From an uncultured Lachnospiraceae bacterium (GTDB taxonomy: Bacteria > Bacillota > Clostridia > Lachnospirales > Lachnospiraceae), in NCBI GenBank assembly GCA_945868435.1, contig CAMBLG010000013.1:1-64000 (forward strand): 64,000 nucleotides of DNA, given 5' to 3'. Position 1 is the stretch's first letter, and each line of letters begins with the position of its first letter. The notes under the pieces are model-generated. The model ran no database searches. It was not told the DNA's origin and saw only the letters and a list, made by a program, of their open reading frames with translations. Of the stretch, positions 50,357 through 61,032 are shown in pieces. The position numbers and the translations under genes are program-made.

Positions 50357-51694
50357 TCACTTGCGTTTTTTCTTTTTCTGCTCCTCCCTGCAAACGATGG
50401 TTCGCGTTTCCTCATCCACTCTGGACAGATTCACATACTCCTCTGTCGCCATCGGAAGTTTTCTCTTGTCGATACTATGATTTACCAGTTTGCGCACAAC
50501 ATAGTAAATCAGCGCAAACACCGGAACGCCCAAAAGCATTCCCAGGAATCCGAACAGGCCTCCACCAATCAGGATGGAGAACATTACCCAGAAGGAAGAC
50601 AATCCGGTGGAATTGCCAAGAATCTTTGGTCCGATAATATTGCCATCCACCTGCTGCAACACAATAATAAAAATAAGCAGATACAACGCATGCCACGGAC
50701 TCTGGATCACTACCAAAAGCAGTGACGGCACCGCACCGATAAATGGTCCGAATACCGGAATGATATTGGTAACACCCACGACTACTGCCACCAGCATAGC
50801 ATCCGGTATGCGCATCAGACAGCATCCAATATAACAGATTACGCCAATAATCGCAGAATCAATGATTTTTCCAATAATAAAACCACCAAATATCTCGTCA
50901 GCCTTATGTACGATTTCTACAATCGTATTGCCTGCCTTAGGCTTAAACACTGCGTAAATCAGCTTTTTGCTCTGTCCGATCAGCTTCTCCTTAATCATCA
51001 GAACATACATTGCCACAATGATTCCGATGATAAAATTCATAAATAGCTTCACAACGGAAATGACTCCGCTGGTCACATTGGCAATATAGGTCTGCGCCTG
51101 TGGCAGCAAGGTATTCTCCGCCCAATCCTGAATCATTGCTGTCGCCTTCGTCAGGAAATCTCCAAACATCTCCGTCAGCTGGAAATTTCCAAGCACACCG
51201 CTTTCCATGGTAGAAACCAGATTCCGCACACCCTTCGGCACGGTCTCTGCCAGACTCATAATGCTGGTGATCACTGATGGAACGATTGCAGCAATTAAAA
51301 GCGCAATCACAGCAATCAGAAACACAATGGAAAACGCAATACCAAGGGCTCTTGACGTTTTCTTCGCCTTTTCCTCCGTCTTCATGCGCGTGCGGAGAGC
51401 CTTGTATAAAAGCCCCTCTGCAAACTGCATGATGGGATTCAGCAGATATGCCAGTACCAAACCGATAATGATGGGCTGGCCTGCTTTCATAATCTCATTC
51501 CAGATATCGGAAAATCCTTCGTAACGCAACAAGATAAAGAAGAACAGAATACAACATACAAACGTGACAAAAATCATAAGACCGATTTTGGCCAGGTAGA
51601 CATTTTCCTGTCTACCCGGCTTTGTCGCTCTCTGCGCTTTCACAGGTTCTTCGGCTACCGGCTGCTTTATTGCTTCCTCCGTGTGTTCCTGCAT
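50357..51694 (-). CDS. AI-2E family transporter
   Basis: A 445-residue membrane protein with about 8 helices and the family's mid-protein amphipathic loop (VPSVITSIMSLAETVPKGVRNL). The PF01594 hallmarks GFIIGKIIDSAIIGVICYIG, NIIPVFGPFIGAVPS and IIGPKILGNSTGLSSFWVMF are present. Members export AI-2 or exchange sodium and protons; the family name is historical and the substrate is not known here. It starts 12 bases after the hydratase stop. Confidence 0.9.
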   Translation of the reverse strand: MQEHTEEAIKQPVAEEPVKAQRATKPGRQENVYLAKIGLMIFVTFVCCILFFFILLRYEGFSDIWNEIMKAGQPIIIGLVLAYLLNPIMQFAEGLLYKALRTRMKTEEKAKKTSRALGIAFSIVFLIAVIALLIAAIVPSVITSIMSLAETVPKGVRNLVSTMESGVLGNFQLTEMFGDFLTKATAMIQDWAENTLLPQAQTYIANVTSGVISVVKLFMNFIIGIIVAMYVLMIKEKLIGQSKKLIYAVFKPKAGNTIVEIVHKADEIFGGFIIGKIIDSAIIGVICYIGCCLMRIPDAMLVAVVVGVTNIIPVFGPFIGAVPSLLLVVIQSPWHALYLLIFIIVLQQVDGNIIGPKILGNSTGLSSFWVMFSILIGGGLFGFLGMLLGVPVFALIYYVVRKLVNHSIDKRKLPMATEEYVNLSRVDEETRTIVCREEQKKKKRK

Positions 51695-51706
51695 TTTTCA
51701 ATCCTC

Positions 51707-53992
51707 CTATCCACGATAGTAATTGATCAGACATCCCTTCAGGATAATATCCTTCTCATCCGGTGTCAGCTCTGCCATCTTCAGCGTAAACGGCTTGAGC
51801 TCACCATCCTTTACAACATATGCCTCAAACTCTGTGTTACCTGCTGCAACCGCCTCGCGGATTCCCGGCAGAAACAGATAATCCAGATTCTTAAACGGCA
51901 GCTCTCCCTCGTCAATCAGGAATGGGAGCATACCCCAGTTGATCAGGTTGGAACGGTATCTCTTAGTTGCATATTCATTGGCAATATTTGCCCAGCCTCC
52001 CAGAACCTTCTGACAGGACGCCGCCTGCTCGCGGGCAGAGCCGTCACCCGGCTTCACTGCAAAAATCGTACTTCCGAAACCGACATTATCGTGGTTGACA
52101 TCTCCGAACTGCGCCTTGATGGCATCCATCACCGCACGCACCTCCGGTACAGCTTCAACCGGACAGGTTCCTGCCTCAACCGCCTTCTGTGCCTTCTGAA
52201 TCTCCTTCGCGCGGCCCACATACTCCGGATCCTTTCTGGAGAGTGCAAACTCTGCAAGGCCAAGCGGATTGGAACGGAAGGAAGAGGTCTCGCCGGATGG
52301 GATCAACTCGTCCGTGGTCGTAACCGGATCGTGAATCTCAGATACTACCTTTAACACCAGATTCTCCGGTAGCGCACTCATAGCCGGCCAGTCCTTGATA
52401 TTCGGGCCGAACTGGATCTCAACGCTCGGATCTGCCACCCCTTTGCTGTCAAATACACGATTCTCGTAAATCGTCTTATCAAAGAAATACTTTGGCTTTG
52501 TATAATTCACATCAATATCTGTAGCCGCCGTCAGATAACCCTTGTTCGCTGCAGTCGCTGCAATAGAACGGGCATCCATAAGCGCCACGGAAGAAACCTG
52601 TCCATTCTGCACCTTGGAACCTTCGCGGTTCGGGAAGTTACGTGTAGAATGACGGATGGAAAAAGCATTGTTTGCAGGTGTATCCCCGGCACCAAAGCAT
52701 GGTCCGCAGAAGGCCGTCTTCACAATTGCACCGGTCGCCAGCAGGTTCGCCACCGCACCGTTCTTCACCAATTCCATATAGATTGGTGTAGATGCCGGAT
52801 ATACGCTCAGCGTAAACTCGTCCGCACCGATGGAAGCTCCCTTCAAGATATCCGCTGCATCACAGATATTCTCAAAGCCGCCGCCTGCACAGCCGGCGAT
52901 AATTCCCTGATCTACATAAAGCTTTCCATTCCGTACCTTGCTCTTTAAATCCAGCTTTACCTTGCCGTCAAAGCTGACCTCAGCGCGCTTCTCACAGTCA
53001 TCCAGAATATCCATAAGGTTTGCATTCAGCTCCTCAATGGTGTAGGTGTTGCTCGGATGGAACGGCATTGCGATCATTGGCTTGATTGCGCTCAGGTCAA
53101 TCTCGATGAAGCTGTCGTAGAACGCAACCTCACCCGGATTCAGTTCCTTGTAATCCTCTTCTCTGCCGTGGATCTCATAGAATTCCTTTACCTTGCTGTC
53201 GGTTCTCCAGATAGAAGACAGACAGGTGGTCTCTGTGGTCATAACGTCCACACCGATGCGGAAGTCCACACTCAGGTTGGATACGCCCGGTCCCACAAAT
53301 TCCATAACTTTATTCTTCACAAATCCGTTGCCGAAGACTTCTCCGATAATGGCAAGCGCCACATCCTGCGGACCAACGCCCTTCATCGGCTCACCGGTCA
53401 GATAAATGCCGACTACGCCCGGCATATCAATGTCATAGGTCTTATTCAGAAGCTGCTTTACCAGCTCCGGTCCGCCTTCTCCCACGGCCATGGTTCCCAG
53501 GGCACCGTAACGGGTGTGGGAATCGGAACCAAGGATCATCTTGCCGCCGCCTGCAAGCATCTCGCGGGCGTACTGGTGAATGACAGCCTGATGTGGCGGA
53601 ACATAGACTCCGCCATACTTCTTGGCACAGGTCAGTCCAAACATGTGATCATCCTCATTGATGGTTCCTCCCACCGCGCACAGACTGTTGTGGCAGTTGG
53701 TCAGCACATAAGGAATCGGGAACTTCTCCAGCCCGGATGCACGTGCGGTCTGAATAATTCCAACAAAGGTGATATCGTGAGATGTCAATTTATCAAACTT
53801 AATCTGCAGCTTATCCATGTTGCCGGATGTATTGTGCTCCTTTAAGATTCCATATGCAATGGTCTCCTTCTTCGCATCCTCCGGTGTCACATTTTTACCG
53901 GTTTTCGCGGCTACTGCTGCCGCAGCCTCCGGGGAATTGATTACTACCTCGCTTCCCCGAATCAGGTAAGCTCCATTTTCATGTAATTTCAT
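51707..53992 (-). CDS. Aconitase-family hydratase (YbhJ-like)
   Basis: A 761-residue protein of the aconitase superfamily, near in length to E. coli YbhJ (about 750). [33 protein letters not shown] and [18 protein letters not shown] supply candidate iron-sulfur cysteines, but the arrangement differs from true aconitase; [15 protein letters not shown] and [15 protein letters not shown] complete the core. The substrate is unknown. It follows the sensor kinase after 53 bases. Confidence 0.8.
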   Translation of the reverse strand: MKLHENGAYLIRGSEVVINSPEAAAAVAAKTGKNVTPEDAKKETIAYGILKEHNTSGNMDKLQIKFDKLTSHDITFVGIIQTARASGLEKFPIPYVLTNCHNSLCAVGGTINEDDHMFGLTCAKKYGGVYVPPHQAVIHQYAREMLAGGGKMILGSDSHTRYGALGTMAVGEGGPELVKQLLNKTYDIDMPGVVGIYLTGEPMKGVGPQDVALAIIGEVFGNGFVKNKVMEFVGPGVSNLSVDFRIGVDVMTTETTCLSSIWRTDSKVKEFYEIHGREEDYKELNPGEVAFYDSFIEIDLSAIKPMIAMPFHPSNTYTIEELNANLMDILDDCEKRAEVSFDGKVKLDLKSKVRNGKLYVDQGIIAGCAGGGFENICDAADILKGASIGADEFTLSVYPASTPIYMELVKNGAVANLLATGAIVKTAFCGPCFGAGDTPANNAFSIRHSTRNFPNREGSKVQNGQVSSVALMDARSIAATAANKGYLTAATDIDVNYTKPKYFFDKTIYENRVFDSKGVADPSVEIQFGPNIKDWPAMSALPENLVLKVVSEIHDPVTTTDELIPSGETSSFRSNPLGLAEFALSRKDPEYVGRAKEIQKAQKAVEAGTCPVEAVPEVRAVMDAIKAQFGDVNHDNVGFGSTIFAVKPGDGSAREQAASCQKVLGGWANIANEYATKRYRSNLINWGMLPFLIDEGELPFKNLDYLFLPGIREAVAAGNTEFEAYVVKDGELKPFTLKMAELTPDEKDIILKGCLINYYRG

Positions 53993-54045
53993 AATGATGT
54001 CCTCCGCTTTACTCCATGATTAAAAACTGTATTTTGCTCATTATA

Positions 54046-55434
54046 TCAGTTATTCCCCAATACTTCAAATGATATTGTGGCTACAAACAAATCTCCGTCC
54101 AGCTTCAATTCAAATGTTCCACCCATCAGATTGGTCAGATTCTTGGCAATGGACAGTCCCAGGCCGCTTCCCTCCGTCGTACGGGAGGCTTCACCCCGGA
54201 CAAAACGCTCCGTCAGGTCATGCTCCTTATCCGCATTTTCCGGCAAAGGCGTCTTGGAAATATTCTTTATGGAAAAGATCGCCTGTCCATCCTCGACCTC
54301 CAGTTCCACGTATACCCTCGTTTTTTCCAAGGCATACTTGGCTGCATTGGTGTAGAGATTCTCGATGGCGCGGTACAACTGACGGCCGTCCGCCTCCACC
54401 ATAACCGAACCGTGGGGCAGCTTCGTCACGATGGTCAGATCTCTGGCTTCGAAGCGCTCGTTGAATTCGCCTCCGGTCTGGTAGATCAGCTCTACAAAGT
54501 CGATCCTCTGCATGTCCAGCTTCACATTGCCGGAGCTGATCTTCGACGCCTCCACCAGATCCTCCGTAAGCTGCTTCAGGCGCTGGGATTTCTCGTCCAG
54601 AATGCGGATGTAATTCTGTGCATTCTCGTTTTCCAGATTCTCCCGCTTGAGAAGATCCACATAGTTGACGATGGACGTCAAAGGCGTCTTGATGTCGTGG
54701 GATACATTCGTGATCAGATCCGCCTTCATACGCTCATTGCGGATCCGGTCCATCACCGCTTCGCTGAGTCCCTCACGGATACTGTTGACGGCTTCTGCCA
54801 GTTCCCGCTCCTGTCCGTGGAAGCTGTCCACATCCAGCCGCGTGTCCAACGCCCCCGCTGCAATGGACTCAATTGCCTTTTGAATCTCATAGCGTTCACG
54901 CGCCTTTTTCGTACAGCGCTTCGGTGATTGCTTCGTGCTGATGACCTGCCTCCAAAAGCGTATGCATTGATAGATGAAACTATGCGTCAAAAGCGTATTG
55001 TCCTTGGATCTCCGCACGATGCTTAAATACAGGATGAGGAACACCACATCCATGAGATATCCCACTGTTCCTGCTGCCACAAGTAACCCAGAAAAGGCGA
55101 AGTCCAGCTTGCGCAGTCCCCGCCCCATATAAAACATGAGGTATATAAACCCGATAAAAAGCACCATCTGCACATCGGTATACACCTTATCCACCATATT
55201 CAGATAAATGACCGGATCGTCGGTCGACTTACGGCCGGAAATACCGGTCAGATAGGCCAGCGTGACAAAGCTGCCTACCAAGCCGATTACTGACAACAGC
55301 ATCAGTAACCCCATGCCCTGCAGATTGCGCTGTGCAACATAGCCGGTTCCGAAGAGACCGCACACCATCAGAACAATAAACATCTGATGGATCACGATCA
55401 CGGCACTTTTGATTCCGGTTGTATATTCCTTCAT
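54046..55434 (-). CDS. Membrane sensor histidine kinase
   Basis: A 462-residue kinase. Four membrane helices lie in residues 10-145 with no large outside domain, a linker follows, then HisKA with phosphorylated His in NVSHDIKTPLTSIVNYVDLL (about 240) and a HATPase with N-box NLYTNAAKYAL and G-box GSGLGLSIAKNL. It is 26 bases after the response regulator, forming a two-component system. The signal is unknown; membrane-embedded sensors of this type often respond to envelope stress or antibiotics. Confidence 0.92.
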   Translation of the reverse strand: MKEYTTGIKSAVIVIHQMFIVLMVCGLFGTGYVAQRNLQGMGLLMLLSVIGLVGSFVTLAYLTGISGRKSTDDPVIYLNMVDKVYTDVQMVLFIGFIYLMFYMGRGLRKLDFAFSGLLVAAGTVGYLMDVVFLILYLSIVRRSKDNTLLTHSFIYQCIRFWRQVISTKQSPKRCTKKARERYEIQKAIESIAAGALDTRLDVDSFHGQERELAEAVNSIREGLSEAVMDRIRNERMKADLITNVSHDIKTPLTSIVNYVDLLKRENLENENAQNYIRILDEKSQRLKQLTEDLVEASKISSGNVKLDMQRIDFVELIYQTGGEFNERFEARDLTIVTKLPHGSVMVEADGRQLYRAIENLYTNAAKYALEKTRVYVELEVEDGQAIFSIKNISKTPLPENADKEHDLTERFVRGEASRTTEGSGLGLSIAKNLTNLMGGTFELKLDGDLFVATISFEVLGNN

Positions 55435-55460
55435 ATCGCATTCTCCATTGTGTTAATCCA

Positions 55461-56150
55461 TTACGATTCCGCTTCAATCTTGTATCCGACTCCCCACACG
55501 ACCTTCAGATAACGTGGTTCCTTCGGATTGATCTCGATCTTCTCGCGGATATGACGAATGTGGACAGCTACCGTGTTATCTACTCCGATTGCCTCCTCAT
55601 TCCAGATCTCCTCATAAATCTGACTGATGGAATACACCTTGCCCTTGTTCTTCATCAAGAGCAGCAGAATATTATATTCAATTGGTGTCAGCTTTACTTC
55701 CTCTCCATCCACCGTCACCTTCTTGAGATCGTCGTTGATAACAAGCCCGCCAGCCTCGTAAATTGTCTCTCCCGTGTCTACACTGGAAAGCGTTGTGTAT
55801 CGGCGAAGCTGGGATTTCACCCTCGCCACCAGCTCCAATGGGTTAAAAGGCTTGGTCACATAATCGTCCGCCCCGACATTCAGCCCCAGAATCTTATCGG
55901 TATCCTCGGTCTTCGCCGACAGGATAATAATCGGGATGCTACTGGTCTTTCGGGCCTGAAACGTCGCCCGGATTCCATCCAGCTTCGGCATCATTACATC
56001 GATGATCATCAGATCAATCTTCAGATCCTTCAGCTTCTGCAGGGCCTGCTCGCCGTTGTACGCCTTTTCTACGGTAAATCCCTCCTGAATGAGGTAGATC
56101 TCAATCGCTTCTACAATCTCTTTGTCGTCATCGCATACCAGGATTGTCAT
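55461..56150 (-). CDS. OmpR-family response regulator
   Basis: A 229-residue protein with receiver (phospho-Asp in LMIIDVMMPKLDG, TKPFNPLELVARV) and winged-helix DNA-binding domain (EVKLTPIEYNILLLLMKNKGKVYS, VAVHIRHIREKIEINP). Pairs with the sensor kinase next to it. AGGAGGA precedes ATG. Targets unknown. Confidence 0.94.
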   Translation of the reverse strand: MTILVCDDDKEIVEAIEIYLIQEGFTVEKAYNGEQALQKLKDLKIDLMIIDVMMPKLDGIRATFQARKTSSIPIIILSAKTEDTDKILGLNVGADDYVTKPFNPLELVARVKSQLRRYTTLSSVDTGETIYEAGGLVINDDLKKVTVDGEEVKLTPIEYNILLLLMKNKGKVYSISQIYEEIWNEEAIGVDNTVAVHIRHIREKIEINPKEPRYLKVVWGVGYKIEAES

Positions 56151-56162
56151 ATCACAGTCCTC

Positions 56163-56993
56163 CTATCTCTTCCCACCGGTCAGATTCTTCCACATCTTCT
56201 GAATCCCCTCCGGTTTCTCCTTATCTGTCTTGGTCTTCCCGGACTTCTCCGCATCCTGCCCTTCCTTCCACTGGAAATAGTCTGCATCCAGATCAATGCG
56301 GATCTCCGCCTGAAGCTCCTTTAACTCTTCCTCATCCTTCTCCTGATTGGCAGCCTCTCTCTCAATATCAGAATCTGCCTCATCCTCTACCGACAGTCCC
56401 AGCTTATCCAGATACTCCTGGTTCACTTTAATCTCAGTCTGCCGGTTGGCATAGATGGAAGCCTCCTTCTTCTCCACAGGTTTGCCGGCATTCTTCTGCC
56501 GCTCCAGCTCTTTGTTCCGCTCCTCGATCAGATTCAGGTATTTTTCGGTGTCCACCAGATCCTGAAGCTGGCTCTTAAGCTCCGACTGATTCTCCTTGAT
56601 CCGGCGCTCCTCCTTCTTCATGCTGGCATCCATATCCATATAAATCTTGTCAACAGCCTCATTCGCCTGACGCATGATATCCTGAATCCCATTCAACGCC
56701 TCATCCATGTACATGACAGACGCTGCATAGATATCCTCCGCCTTACGGCTGGCATCCCAGATAATCTGATCACTCTTCTTGCGAAACTCACGCTCTGCCT
56801 TGTCACGGCTGCGCGTAGTCATCTCGTGCTCCTCCATAATCTGGTATATGCATGTATTCAATTCACTCAGCAGGTCTAACATCTGCTGCTTATCCACAAT
56901 GACTTTGGTCGGTTCCTTTGGGTACGGCTCACTCTTGGAAAGCAGTACGTGCAGGCTCCGGAGTACCTTCTCGGTGTTGCTCTGTGCGCTCAT
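56163..56993 (-). CDS. Coiled-coil protein ahead of the two-component genes
   Basis: A 276-residue soluble, highly charged protein, mostly one long coiled coil (KAEREFRKKSDQIIWDASRK, ASMKKEERRIKENQSEL, LIEERNKELERQKN). No signal, no membrane helix, no enzyme motif. Size and style recall DivIVA/GpsB-like cell-shape or division proteins, but no conserved N-terminal patch is visible. It ends 13 bases before the response regulator, so it shares its transcript. Confidence 0.6.
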   Translation of the reverse strand: MSAQSNTEKVLRSLHVLLSKSEPYPKEPTKVIVDKQQMLDLLSELNTCIYQIMEEHEMTTRSRDKAEREFRKKSDQIIWDASRKAEDIYAASVMYMDEALNGIQDIMRQANEAVDKIYMDMDASMKKEERRIKENQSELKSQLQDLVDTEKYLNLIEERNKELERQKNAGKPVEKKEASIYANRQTEIKVNQEYLDKLGLSVEDEADSDIEREAANQEKDEEELKELQAEIRIDLDADYFQWKEGQDAEKSGKTKTDKEKPEGIQKMWKNLTGGKR

Positions 56994-57116
56994 AATCCGC
57001 TCCTCCTACATATATGAAATTATATGCAATCATCAACAATTTTTCAAGATTTCTGTAAGATTACTTTCTTTTTCCATATTCCGCATCTGTGCTGCCTTCT
57101 GCTTTCACATAAAATT

Positions 57117-57163
57117 ATCCTCACAGATATGGATATAATTTCCTTTTCCATATCCGTGAGGAT
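57117..57163 (-). terminator. Long hairpin after the DnaK-like gene
   Basis: ATCCTCACAGATATGGA and TCCATATCCGTGAGGAT form a 17-bp stem with one mismatch and a 13-base loop. Downstream on the minus strand AATTTTATG is only weakly T-rich, so it is a probable terminator. Confidence 0.65.
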
Positions 57164-57188
57164 AGATTTATTCAACCAATATTTGTAC

Positions 57189-58943
57189 TTACAGGATCGG
57201 TTCTGCCGCTTTCTGCAATTCCGCAGTGGCCCTGCGCAGCTCCCCGGCCTGATCCTCCGATACATTTCCGGGCTTTGTGCGGCTTACCAGCTTTTTCAAG
57301 TAAGCAAGGGCAGGCTTGATCTGCTTCTTTACTTCCTTGTCCATGGTCTTTTTCTGTTCACTGCACGCTTTTTCTACCTGACGGATCAAACGCTCCGCCT
57401 CACTGCGGCTGTCGATATAAGCCCGGCGCTGTCCATCGGTAGCTTCGTATTCCGCTGCTTCCCGGATCGCCCGCTCGATCTCGTCATCGCTTAAATTTGA
57501 GCTGGCTGTAATCGTGATCTCCTGATGGCGTCCCGTTCCCAGATCCTTCGCCGACACCTGCACAATGCCGTTGGCATCGATGTCAAAGGTTACCTCTATC
57601 TGCGGTACCCCGGCAGGCGCTGCCTTGATTCCTCTCAGCTGAAAACGCCCCAGCAGCTTATTATCCTTGGCAAACTGACGCTCCCCTTGAAGGACCTTGA
57701 TATCCACGGAGGTCTGGAAATTGGCCGCAGTGGAAAATACCTGGCTGTACCGGGTCGGAATGGTCGTATTCCGATCGATAATCTTCGTGGCAATGCCGCC
57801 AACAGTCTCAATGGACAAAGACAGCGGTGTCACATCCATCAATATGATCTCTGCCGCCTGGGAGCCGGCCACAAGCGCGCCGCCAAGCTTTCCGCCCTGC
57901 ACCGCCGCACCTAATGCCACACACTCATCCGGGTTTAAGTTGCGGGATGGCTCTTTCCCTGTCATACGGCGCACTTCTTCGTACACCGCCGGAATTCTGG
58001 TAGAACCACCCACGAGCAGCACCATTCCCAACTCAGAGGCCGCGATTCCCGCATCGCTGAGCGCCTGCTGCACCGGCCCTCTCGTGCGCTCCACCAGATC
58101 CTTGGTCAACTCATCGAACTGCGCCCTGCTCAGAGTCATATCCATGTGCTTCGGTTCACCCTTTACCGTTGTGATGAAGGGAAGATTTATGGTCGTTGTA
58201 GAGGAAGTCGACAGCACTTTTTTCGCCTTTTCCGCCTCTTCGCGCACACGCTGCATGGCGGTAGGGTCTTTTCGTAAGTCCACGCGCTCGGTTCGAAGGA
58301 ACTCCATGACCAAATGCTCCGTAATGCGGGCATCAAAGTCATCCCCACCCAGGTGATTATCACCGGCAGTGGCCAGTACCTCGATCAGGTTATCACCGAT
58401 CTCGATGATCGACACATCAAAGGTTCCTCCGCCCAGATCGTACACCAGAATCTTCTGCGCCTCTCCGTGATCCAGTCCGTAGGCCAAAGCTGCGGAAGTC
58501 GGCTCGTTGATAATACGGAGCACATTCAGTCCTGCAATTCGCCCGGCGTCCTTGGTGGCCTGCCGCTGCGCATCATTAAAATATGCCGGAACTGTAATGA
58601 CTGCATCGCTTACCGTCTCTCCCAGATAACTCTCCGCATCTTTCTTGAGCTTCCGCAGAATCATCGATGAAATCTCCTGTGGTGTATATTGTTTTCCATC
58701 GATTTTCGCCCGGAATGTACTGCCCATCTCCCGCTTGATGGAGAAAAAGGTGCGGTCCACATTGACTGCCGCCTGTCTGCGGGCCGTGTCTCCCACAAGC
58801 CGCTCCCCATCCTTGGTAAAAGCCACAACGGAGGGCGTTGTCCTGGAGCCCTCCGCATTCGTTATCACCACAGGCTGGTCGTTCTCCAACACTGCGACAC
58901 AACTGTTTGTTGTTCCCAAATCAATTCCGATTACCTTGCCCAC
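57189..58943 (-). CDS. DnaK-like Hsp70 paralogue
   Basis: A 584-residue Hsp70 started at GTG (58943), 8 bases after AAGGAGG. The ATPase domain has [28 protein letters not shown] and [16 protein letters not shown]; the substrate domain is followed by a shortened helical lid and a plain end without the usual Gly-rich tail. It is 25-35 residues shorter than standard DnaK. No grpE, dnaJ or hrcA is nearby, so it is probably a second Hsp70 in addition to the main one, with its own promoter (58979-59007). Confidence 0.88.
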   Translation of the reverse strand: MGKVIGIDLGTTNSCVAVLENDQPVVITNAEGSRTTPSVVAFTKDGERLVGDTARRQAAVNVDRTFFSIKREMGSTFRAKIDGKQYTPQEISSMILRKLKKDAESYLGETVSDAVITVPAYFNDAQRQATKDAGRIAGLNVLRIINEPTSAALAYGLDHGEAQKILVYDLGGGTFDVSIIEIGDNLIEVLATAGDNHLGGDDFDARITEHLVMEFLRTERVDLRKDPTAMQRVREEAEKAKKVLSTSSTTTINLPFITTVKGEPKHMDMTLSRAQFDELTKDLVERTRGPVQQALSDAGIAASELGMVLLVGGSTRIPAVYEEVRRMTGKEPSRNLNPDECVALGAAVQGGKLGGALVAGSQAAEIILMDVTPLSLSIETVGGIATKIIDRNTTIPTRYSQVFSTAANFQTSVDIKVLQGERQFAKDNKLLGRFQLRGIKAAPAGVPQIEVTFDIDANGIVQVSAKDLGTGRHQEITITASSNLSDDEIERAIREAAEYEATDGQRRAYIDSRSEAERLIRQVEKACSEQKKTMDKEVKKQIKPALAYLKKLVSRTKPGNVSEDQAGELRRATAELQKAAEPIL

Positions 58944-58978
58944 GGAAAAATCCTCCTTCGTCACTCCTCATAAAGATA

Positions 58979-59007
58979 ACTGTAAAGCGGAGCGTTCCCT
59001 TCGTCAA
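58979..59007 (-). promoter_or_regulatory. Sigma-A promoter for the DnaK-like gene
   Basis: Minus strand TTGACG, 17 bases, TACAGT. No CIRCE inverted repeat (TTAGCACTC-N9-GAGTGCTAA) is present here, so HrcA control of this copy is unlikely. Confidence 0.7.
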
Positions 59008-59048
59008 GGCATGGAACCAATATTTAACAAAGGTTTTATACTTTTTAT

Positions 59049-60677
59049 TTATTTCTCTTGACTGGACAAGTCCGTCTTTCGAATTTCCTCACGGACCGAA
59101 AGCACCATGGATGGCGATACGGACAATTCGTCAAAACCCATCCGCAGGAAGGTTTCTGTCAGCGTTGTATCCGCCCCCAGTTCCCCGCAGATTCCAACCC
59201 AGCAGCCACCTGCATGCCCGTTGTCCACAATCATCTGCAGCATTTTCATGATGGCCGGATGATGGGAATCGTAGATATTGTCCAACTTCGGATTCTGCCG
59301 GTCAATGGCCAGTGTATACTGGGTCAGATCATTGGTTCCCACGGAAAAAAAGTCTACTTCCTTCGCCAGCTCTTCCGTCATCATAACAGCCGCCGGAGTC
59401 TCGATCATAATGCCAAGCTCCACCTCGCGGTAAGGAAGTCCTTCTGCATCAAGCTCCTTTTTGACTTCCGCAACGATGCCCTTGATCTTGAGCACTTCAT
59501 CCACGGAGATGATCATCGGAAACATGATTGCGATATTGCCGTAATAGCTTGCCCGGTACAGCGCCCGAAGCTGTGTCTTGAAGATATCCGTGCGGTCTAA
59601 GCATATACGGATCGCACGGTATCCCATAGCCGGATTTTCTTCCTTATCCAGGCCAAAATAGTCCACCTGCTTGTCAGCGCCAATATCCAGCGTGCGGATA
59701 ATCACCTTCTTACCGGCCATCATCTCCGCCACCTTGCGGTAGGCTGTAAACTGTTCCTCCTCCGTCGGATAATCGGAGGATTCCAAATACAGAAACTCGC
59801 TGCGGAACAGACCGATGCCTCCCGCACCATTGGCAAGCACAGTAGCCACATCCGACACACTTCCGATATTGGCATACAGCTTTATCTGCTTTCCATCCAG
59901 CGTGACATCCTCCTTGCCCCGAAGCTCCATGAGGAGACGCTTTTTCTCCTCATCCGCTTCCTTTCTTGCCCGATACTGTTCCAGTACAGACGACTCCGGA
60001 TCGATGATCAGCTTACCCTCGTAGCCATCTACGATTCCAAGTTTTCCCTCCACATCTTCCGTGTAGTCAATACCAATCAACGCCGGAATATTCATGGTTC
60101 GCGCCAAAATTGCAGTATGGGAATTGGTGGAGCCGTGTCTGGTGACAAAGGATAATACCTTGGACTTATCCAACTGCACAGTCTCACTTGGTGCGAGGTC
60201 ATTCGCCAACAGAATAACCGGTTCCTCTGACTGTATACCGCCCATCTGGTTTCCCTGCAGGATTGTGATAACGCGGTTGGAAATATCCTTCACATCCGCA
60301 GCTCTGGCCTTCATGTAATCATCATCCATAGCTGCAAACATGGCAGAAAAATTGTCGCCGGTGGTCGCCACTGCATACTCTGCGTTGACCTCCTGTGACT
60401 GAATGATATTCGTGACAGATTCCACATAATCCAGATCATCCAGCATCATCTGATGCACTTCGAAAATCGTAGCATTGACTTCCCCGACCTCTTTCAGCGC
60501 TTTTTCATACAGCGCTCCCAGCTGAATCTTTGCTTCTTCCTTTGCATCCATGAATCTCTGGATTTCTGCGCGGCAATCAGTAATCTTCTCCCGCTTTACC
60601 GGATTGTCTCCATTCTTGAATATAGCCAGCCTGCCAATTGCAATCCCATTAAATACACTTTTTCCCGTAATTTCCAT
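59049..60677 (-). CDS. ptsI: Phosphotransferase system enzyme I
   Basis: A 542-residue enzyme that takes phosphate from phosphoenolpyruvate and passes it to HPr. The active His is in GSTNSHTAILARTMNIPAL near 190; the PEP site residues are in GGIGLFRSEFLYL and MIETPAAVMM; the C-terminal barrel ends with Cys in WVGICGELGAD. Length is slightly below the usual 570. It is last in the fru-pts operon, 57 bases after ptsH. Confidence 0.95.
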   Translation of the reverse strand: MEITGKSVFNGIAIGRLAIFKNGDNPVKREKITDCRAEIQRFMDAKEEAKIQLGALYEKALKEVGEVNATIFEVHQMMLDDLDYVESVTNIIQSQEVNAEYAVATTGDNFSAMFAAMDDDYMKARAADVKDISNRVITILQGNQMGGIQSEEPVILLANDLAPSETVQLDKSKVLSFVTRHGSTNSHTAILARTMNIPALIGIDYTEDVEGKLGIVDGYEGKLIIDPESSVLEQYRARKEADEEKKRLLMELRGKEDVTLDGKQIKLYANIGSVSDVATVLANGAGGIGLFRSEFLYLESSDYPTEEEQFTAYRKVAEMMAGKKVIIRTLDIGADKQVDYFGLDKEENPAMGYRAIRICLDRTDIFKTQLRALYRASYYGNIAIMFPMIISVDEVLKIKGIVAEVKKELDAEGLPYREVELGIMIETPAAVMMTEELAKEVDFFSVGTNDLTQYTLAIDRQNPKLDNIYDSHHPAIMKMLQMIVDNGHAGGCWVGICGELGADTTLTETFLRMGFDELSVSPSMVLSVREEIRKTDLSSQEK

Positions 60678-60734
60678 ACTCTTACCTGCTTTCCTGATCC
60701 TCTGCCCAAACCACTTCAGGGTATCTGACCTCTT

Positions 60735-60992
60735 TTACAGATTCTCCTTCAGAAATTTGCTGAGCGCATCCATCGCCGCATCTTCCTGCTCTCCTGCAGT
60801 TTTCAGGGTAATCTCCATGCCGCATTTTACACCGAGACTCATAACGCCCATGATGCGCTTTGCATCTACTGCTCTCCCGTCTTTCTCAATCGTAACATTG
60901 CATGGAAACCCAGCGGCTGCCTTTACCAGCTCTCCCGCCGGTCTTGCGTGGATTCCCATCGGATCAGTAATCACGTATTTCAATTCTCTCAT
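60735..60992 (-). CDS. ptsH: HPr phosphocarrier protein with Arg at position 46
   Basis: An 85-residue HPr. ATG at 60992 after GAGGAAATGATT places His15 (GIHARPAG) at the family position. Residue 46, the Ser phosphorylated by HPr kinase in Gram-positives (LKSIMGVMSLG in B. subtilis), is Arg here (AKRIMGVMSLG); the codon CGC is one base from AGC. The protein should carry phosphate for sugar uptake but cannot be Ser46-phosphorylated, so it cannot signal to CcpA in the normal way. It stands between fruA and ptsI. Confidence 0.93.
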   Translation of the reverse strand: MRELKYVITDPMGIHARPAGELVKAAAGFPCNVTIEKDGRAVDAKRIMGVMSLGVKCGMEITLKTAGEQEDAAMDALSKFLKENL

Positions 60993-61032
60993 AATCATTT
61001 CCTCTTTCTTATTATTTTCGATTTACCACTAT

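Noticed and set aside
58944-58964. DnaK-like start seven codons earlier at GTG 58964
   Set aside because: It would place the AAGGAGG ribosome site inside the coding region; GTG 58943 is properly spaced.
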